A stretch of DNA of 64,000 bases from Marisa cornuarietis (taxonomy: Eukaryota > Mollusca > Gastropoda > Architaenioglossa > Ampullariidae): NCBI GenBank assembly GCA_004794655.1, contig SMMW01000534.1:2797501-2861500 (forward strand). Direction: 5' to 3'. Made by a program: the position numbers and the translations under genes. This document shows, in pieces, positions 58,086 to 64,000 of the stretch. The notes beneath the pieces were generated by a model that worked only from the letters and a program-made list of their open reading frames with translations, had not been told where the DNA came from and did no database searches. How positions within the stretch are numbered: the first letter of the stretch is position 1; every line of letters starts with the position of its first letter.

Positions 58086-59640
58086 AGAGAGAGATTGTTT
58101 TCCATTTCGTCTTTTTCTTTTAAACCAACGTGAAATTTTCTCTTGCTTGCAACACTGTGGCCGGATTCACGCGCACTCCCTCCATTAAGCGACACGTGCA
58201 CAGACTATTTATTTATAGTCTCGGGGGTATTCCTCCTCCGTGAAACTGTTGCGTCGTCTCCTTTCAAAGTTCGTTGCCCTGTAAAACAGTTTTAATGCTC
58301 CGATCTAAAAAGAAAACAAACAAAAAAACTGAAAAAAATCTTAGCAACGATTTCTTAGCTTGTCTGGAGAAAATGCGGCCACAGTAAACTTAGGTACAAT
58401 CATGTCTCTGTGAATCACACACACACACACACACACAACTCGTAGCACACACCTGGACACACAGGTCGACCTGCCTATGTTAATCGCATACAGCAAATGC
58501 ACGAACACACCTGTAATCAAGTGCACTTATCAAAATATTTTAGGGAGAAGTTGTTTACTCAGCAAAGCATAAACAACAACTTCTGAGGCTCTGTTGTTTT
58601 GATTTACTTGTGTAATAAGTTTCGCTTTGGTTGCATTTGCTTTGCTAGTTTTTCTATTTTTGCTTTAAATTTTCTTTTAATGGGAGTGGTAGAGTCTGTG
58701 TGTGTGTGTGTGTGTGTGTTCCTCCACCTGTTATCGAATTTCTTAAAAGGACTTTAGGCTATGGGAGAAAGTCAGGTTTGCTTTTTGGAAACTAGAACAA
58801 TTTGAAGCGTATGAATCAAGGTTATCTTCACACGTCTGCATGTAAATTAGAGAGAGAGAGGTAACCACGTGGACGCACGCACACATGCACATCACCACCG
58901 ATATGCGCGCACACACACACACAGACAAGAGAGAAAGGGAAGAGGAAGGTGAGCACAGAGGTGGAGGACAGTGGCTAGAGAAGACCACTACATTTATCTC
59001 AGAAAGAAAAACAACTCTTAGCTAGATTCTCTCCCCTCCCCCTTTTCGTAATGATGTTGCCTCCCCTCTCCATGTGGCCGTAATGCGAGCTCCCAGGGGG
59101 AGCAGCCCAGTCTGCTGTAGCAACAAACAGCAAGGGGAGGGAACGGGGCGGGTAAGGTCGGGCCTGTTATCTCCTCACTTATCGTCGATAGTCTTATAGG
59201 CTGCCTACGGGCTTCTCCGGGTGCCATCACGTACCCAGGTGTCGCGCCGGCACCCCACCACCGAGACGAGCGACTGATAGGGTGGTCGGGACAGATTACA
59301 GTTGTCTTTTGTACTCCATTTCCAACTTTCTTGTTATTTTATAGCTGCACAACTCTTTTTTTTTTTTTGGTTACTAAGAAAGTGAGAAGTGAGTGAACGT
59401 TTGAACGTCAAGTAGAAAACAATCTGATTTGTTCATGTTTGTGATTGTCTGTGTGTACGAGGGTATGAATTTTTTTTAAAGAGGTTCTCGAATAGGAAGG
59501 GTTAGTGGTAGCAAAACGATTTTCTCTTTGTGGCACACTGATTTTCCTTGACAATACAGACGGGCGGGAAAAAAACCCAAACAACTTATCACAGACAGAA
59601 ATTAGATACAAACAAGGGGAAAGATTGGAATTGTTACGAT
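58086..59640. other. Spacer with CA/GT runs, no recognised gene
   Basis: CA run at 58416-58438, GT run at 58697-58719, CA run at 58910-58922. No gene recognised. Confidence 0.5.
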
Positions 59641-59641
59641 G

Positions 59642-59644
<3 letters not shown>

Positions 59645-59704
<60 letters not shown>
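59645..59704. repeat. GT microsatellite
   Basis: Thirty uninterrupted GT units. Confidence 0.97.
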
Positions 59705-59706
<2 letters not shown>

Positions 59707-60575
59707 GAGGTCATTAGCTGTGACTGTCATACTGTGACAAATAGATTTTTCTTCTCAGATCACTTATATACCAGAGGCTTTATTAAATAGTTTATTACCT
59801 GCATCCTTGTACTTCATGGTATGTAAAGCAAACTAAGGTCAGAAAATGTTCTTGTAGCAGCGAAACTTTCAGATTTGACTACAGCCAGACCCAAAAGTCA
59901 AAACTTTAAGTCCTTTTGCAGGGCATCTGTAAATCCCACTTCAAACCTGTAGTCCGCATGTAACACGGACTAGACATTTTAGAACTGACCATCCTACTGG
60001 ACCATCTCAATGTCCTCCATCAAAGCGCCTCCTCCCTGAGACCGCAGGGGGGGGGGAGCAGGCCCGAGGGGAGAAGACAACTCTTAGAGCTCTGTGTTGA
60101 CAGAACCCACCACTTGATCTGGTGGTTCAGTTCCACCTCTAAGACCGAATATGGCGGCGAGTGAAGGGAATTTAGTTCGTCTTCCAGTGACGGGGTGCGA
60201 ACCTGCTGACACGGGCAGACGAAGTTGCGATAAGGGGGCAGAATCAATCTTTGTGGGCCCAGTTGTGGAGATGAGAAATAAAAGTGTATTCTCGATGGTG
60301 TTTCGGTGCAAAACTACTTCCCTATTCAACATCTCCACAAGTTTGGGTCCAGCCGGAATCTATTTGCACAAGTTGACAATAATAGTTGAATACACGCGTG
60401 TTAACAGCAACGACAACAGAAAACACACACCAAGGAATATTACTATTCAAAATGGCAGTCAGAAAACACGGGGATCAGTAGACTCGTGTAGTCAAATATA
60501 AGCAGAATATACACACTGTCCCCCTGCTCAACATGATATAGCAAAGTGGAGAATGAGAAATATATGGTCACTCAA
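59705..60575. other. Spacer with a 116-codon ORF, unassigned
   Basis: The plus frame 60151-60501 opens with MAASEGNLVRLPV but shows no domain I recognise, and no splice or promoter context supports it. Confidence 0.4.

Positions 60576-60578
<3 letters not shown>

Positions 60579-60620
<42 letters not shown>
60579..60620. repeat. CA microsatellite
   Basis: About 20 CA units. Confidence 0.95.
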
Positions 60621-60623
<3 letters not shown>

Positions 60624-60714
60624 TTCACGCTGACATGTGCGAGTAAGTAAGTATACTTAGAAACTAAATCATCATAAATCCCTTTCTCTCTCTCTCTCTC
60701 TCACACACACACAT

Positions 60715-60755
60715 ACACAAGGAACACACGACAACACGTAGCGATGTCTCTCTGT

Positions 60756-60789
<34 letters not shown>

Positions 60790-60920
60790 CACAGCGAACA
60801 CACAGGACAACACGTAGCGATGTTAAGTCTCTCTCTCTCTCACACACACACACACACGTATATATATATATATAAATAAATACAAGTAACACACAGGACA
60901 ACAGTTGGCGATGTTTTAAC
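60715..60920. repeat. Three cores alternating with CT/CA/TA runs
   Basis: The core ACACAGGACAACACGTAGCG (then ATGT) occurs around 60721, 60798 and 60890 with small changes. Each is separated by CT, CA and TA dinucleotide runs. This forms a compound minisatellite. Confidence 0.85.
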
Positions 60921-61008
60921 GGATGAAGCGCCGCCTTGACGACCTCAGGAGACGTAAGCAGTAAAAATAGACTGCGACACATGGCACCTTTTTTGCTGAA
61001 CATACGGC

Positions 61009-61035
61009 GGGCAAGTCCGGGCATGTTCACCATCA

Positions 61036-61095
<60 letters not shown>

Positions 61096-61753
61096 ACACA
61101 CACACGCCTTCGCATTTTTTTCACGAACTCACAGAGTTACATGAGTGTTTCACTGTCTCATATTAATTTACTCCACACCCAGCACCTCTACCCTCCCCGA
61201 CTCCTACCACCACCAAGTATAGCGCGGGCAAGTCCGGGCATGTTCACACACACGCGAGACAGGTCCGGGCATGTTCACACACACGCGCGCGCGCGCGCGC
61301 GCACACACACACACACACACACAGTGCCAAGTCTGTGCCTGTTTTTTTCCCCTCTCTCTCTCTCTCACACACACACACACATGTATAACCCGAATAGGTC
61401 AGGTCATGTTCAGTACGCCAGCATGTCCGAGCCTGTCTCTCTCTCTCACTCTCTCACTCACACACACACACACACACACAACCACGCACATAAAAACACA
61501 AACATATACACAAGTATACAGCGGACATGTCTAGGCATGTTTACACAGAGATTCGCGTGTGGCAGCAAGTCCGGGCATTCTCTCTCTCTCACTCACGCAC
61601 ACACAAACACACACATACACAAGTATACGGGAGGCACGTCCAGGTATATTTACACACAGTGCGTACGGCGGCAAGTCCGGGCACGTTCTCTCTCTCTCAC
61701 TCTCACACACACACACACACGTCGGCGTACGGCGGGCAGGTCTGCGCATGCTC
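61009..61753. repeat. Interspersed 20-bp core with p53-family decamer pairs
   Basis: The core GGGCAAGTCCGGGCATGTTC lies between CA, CG and CT runs. Two copies are identical (61009-61028, 61226-61245). A third (61523-61542, GGACATGTCTAGGCATGTTT) also fits two adjacent RRRCWWGYYY decamers with no spacer. Weaker copies lie at 61257, 61419, 61563, 61632, 61669 and 61734. The pattern matches the consensus binding site of p53/p63/p73. Binding is inference. Confidence 0.8.
61039..61105. repeat. CA microsatellite
   Basis: Long CA run with few interruptions, between the first and second p53-like cores. Confidence 0.95.
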
Positions 61754-61961
61754 AGTGTCCTGACAGCGCGTCTCGTGACCCAGATATCGCTCACCTCCTC
61801 CCTTCATCCCATCCTTCCTACCCCTCCTTCCCTCTCCTCTCCTCCCCTCCCCTCATCTCTCACACACACACACACACACGCACGCCTTCTCATATATTCA
61901 CGCACTCACATAGCGACATAAATGTGTGCACGCACTCATGTTTACTCCGACTCCACACCCA

Positions 61962-62087
61962 GCGCCCCTACCCCTACCCCTACCCTGCCTGCCCTCAAGT
62001 CTCGCGCCCCTACCCCTACCCCTACCCTGCCTGCCCTCAAGTCTCGCGCCCCTACCCCTACCCCTACCCTGCCTGCCCTCAAGTCTC
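61962..62087. repeat. 42-bp triplicate with CCCCTA tracts
   Basis: Three identical 42-bp units, each with CCCCTACCCCTACCCC followed by TACCCTGCCTGCCCTC. On the minus strand each unit holds four G-tracts separated by TA, a G-quadruplex-type motif. Being a multiple of three, the repeat stays in frame inside a longer open frame that is otherwise microsatellite. Confidence 0.95.
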
Positions 62088-62099
62088 GCGCTGGGTAAG

Positions 62100-62763
62100 A
62101 TGGCTGAACTCTGACCTGTGGCGCAGCTCGAGGACGCTGGTTGGGGAAGACGGAAGGGATTTTGTCGAGTTATTTTCGTTGCTGACGCTCAGCTGAGCCC
62201 TACTTGGGGAAACTACAGGGGAAATGTCGCTGTGCACGTAGTCGTCATCTGGGACACTTGGGGAAAAAATATTTCAGTTTTTTTTTTAATTTTGAGATTT
62301 TCTTTTTTTTTTTTTTGGTTGTTGTTAATTCAGGTTAACGTTCTTTTTTTCGCTAGAGGCTACAGCAACGAGTTTATCGAAAGTACAGGGTGAGCTAGAT
62401 GGTGAGACTGAAACAGAACACCCTGTGGAACACTTTTACCCTTAAAAAGAAAGAATTCTCTCTCTCTCTCTCTCACGGTTTCACCTGGATTTTTTTAAAG
62501 ACTGTCCGACCAAAGACAGTAATTATCACCATCGTCACACTTCAAGGCAAGTAGGGTTTTGTCTTAATGAACTGTTAGTGCCTCAAAATTCTGACTTTTG
62601 GTATAAAGAAAATCTGTAATCAAGAGTTTAATGCAAAACTGATGCCCGTTTTGCAGATTTGAAAGTGGCCTGAACAGGGACCGTGGCTGCAATGACTGAA
62701 TCGTAATCTTTCTTGACCATATGGTCTTAGTGAACACAGGTTCACGTATAGTCGTATAGTGTG

Positions 62764-62818
<55 letters not shown>

Positions 62819-63840
62819 GGCTACCTCTCACCAAACAGCCTCATTTCGGGACAGCGATCTGAAATAATTCTTTTATTAAAGAGTCCACAAATCGGCATAT
62901 TTTGATGATTAACTTGGACCAGAGTACACCAAGTCCAGCTTTATCCGGGTGGATTGCTTAAAAAAGGAGAGCGAGAGAGAGAGAGAGTGGAGGTCAAGTG
63001 AGGTTAGAGGGTTGAAGGGTGGGATGTGTGTCTGTTACCAAAAGGTGAGAAGAAAAGTGTCGTATGACTTGAGCGGTTGAAGTGACAGGGTTGACAATTT
63101 CCCGACATAGAAACCAACAATGAAAACACATGGGATTCAAACTTTCTGCAACACTTCCTTGTTTGTTTGTTTGTTTGTTTGTTTGTTTGTTATTTTATAT
63201 ATGTATATATTGGGGTGGTGATGGTCGGCGCCATGTCGGTTGCATGGTCGGGTATCTGCGTCTCAACATACCCCGAGTGATCTACGCTACCCGACCCCCA
63301 TCTTCGACAAGGCCATCGTGTTGTACAAATTATTACATTAATTAAAGCATTTGTCACTGTTTGTGGCTGAAACAGCTCTCGCCATTAACACTGACGACAT
63401 CTTGCACCTGCAGTCTCCTCCCCGACTACATGGTCTACCCTCCCATGTGTATATTAGATGTTCATAACAAACATATTCATATCTACTTTATACAGTGTTT
63501 GTCTAGATATATACATGTATTTATACCAGAAGGTTGCAAGTATTTAACATCTACCTTAATTAAGACCAAGCTTGCTAAGCCACATCTGCATACGTGACAA
63601 CAATCTTGAACAGGAAATATTTAGATAAAGAGGTACATGAGGATGATGTCATGAAATATTTATCTATAAGACAATGGAATAAAATGTTGACTTTTATTTC
63701 GACTCAAAATTGTGAATCAAGAATTAACCCGGTTGTATTACAAGATACCTCTTTGATAGGTCGGTTGTGTATTAATTGTCCAATAATGTCACGAAAGAAC
63801 GTGGAATGTGGGAAGGGAAGACAGTCCGTTAATCAAGGGG
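62100..63840. other. Spacer with CA and TTTG runs, no recognised gene
   Basis: CA run at 62765-62815, GA run at 62970-62990, (TTTG)n at 63159-63190. Frames here, including 63594-63881 on the plus strand, resemble nothing known to me. Confidence 0.5.
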
Positions 63841-63844
63841 CGTA

Positions 63845-64000
63845 TAGCGCCCGCTCTGGTTCCCGTAACCCAACTCTTTAGTACCTGCGGACGCTGGTCA
63901 GCCCAGGTGAGGGAGGGTGTAGCGCCAGCTCTGGTTCCCGTAACCCAACTCTTTAGTACCCGCGGACGCTGGTCAGCCCAGGTGAGGGAGGGTGTAGCGC
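63845..64000. repeat. 75-bp tandem repeat running off the window
   Basis: TAGCGCC...CTCTGGTTCCCGTAACCCAA...GGTGAGGGAGGGTG recurs with a period of 75 bp (63845, 63920, 63995). Two full copies are visible and the array continues past the end. Confidence 0.9.

Noticed and set aside
60151..60501. 116-codon plus ORF as a gene
   Set aside because: No family resemblance and no supporting splice or regulatory context.
61141..62196. 351-codon plus ORF rich in His and Thr
   Set aside because: It is made of CA, CT and CG microsatellites and the 42-bp triplicate; several frames are open at once.
63594..63881. 95-codon plus ORF at the window end
   Set aside because: No recognisable domain, and it runs into the 75-bp tandem repeat.

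Overview
The window is animal genomic DNA, most likely from a gastropod mollusc. The signs are intron-split genes with GT-AG borders, abundant CA/GT microsatellites and minisatellites, many decayed LINE copies, SINEs and MITEs, and a tandem family of H-type (Helix pomatia agglutinin-like) lectins, which is greatly expanded in snails. No bacterial operons, rRNA or tRNA genes were seen. The organism is inferred from family content only.

Left third (about 1-34.5 kb): a head-to-tail cluster on the minus strand of three complete, three-exon secreted lectin genes (2146-9311, 12981-19717, 23941-27217) and a fourth, degenerate unit (about 32.1-34.5 kb). Each gene has a 79-nt coding first exon for a signal peptide, a short exon (84, 93 or 99 nt) for a heptad-like linker, and a last exon (290, 290 or 269 nt) for the H-type lectin domain. 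All introns are phase 1. Genes 1 and 2 are copies of a block of roughly 8-9 kb. Each has an extra upstream candidate first exon with the same phase (20630-20708, and 10422-10482 with an 18-nt deletion), which suggests alternative signal peptides. An AATAAA signal lies 108-116 bp past each stop codon. Introns and spacers carry dated insertions: a SINE nested in an inverted-repeat DNA element, a 5'-truncated RTE-like LINE with a 10-bp target duplication (21393-23095), an L2/CR1-like LINE with a 16-bp target duplication (30992-32144), and RTE remnants shared by both copies.

Middle and right (about 28-64 kb): mostly repeat DNA with no gene I could recognise. Main arrays are a 40-bp satellite with higher-order structure (29.1-30.5 kb), a 24-bp repeat (33.1-33.5 kb), a 30-bp minisatellite (37.2-37.75 kb), a 44-bp minisatellite (40.8-41.5 kb), a 2.9-kb 20-bp satellite open in all three minus frames (47.7-50.6 kb), a 3.2-kb GT/GA array (54.9-58.1 kb), and a 1.5-kb zone of microsatellites alternating with short unique cores (60.6-62.1 kb). 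One core in that zone reads as a perfect double p53-family decamer in three copies, and a nearby 42-bp triplicate is a G-quadruplex-type motif. A clean hAT MITE with an 8-bp target duplication lies at 42252-42428.

The strongest biology is the lectin cluster, probably secreted oligomeric sugar-binding defence or egg-fluid proteins. Its lectin exons differ between genes 1 and 2 by 20 replacement and 6 silent changes (hand count), so there is no visible purifying constraint since duplication.
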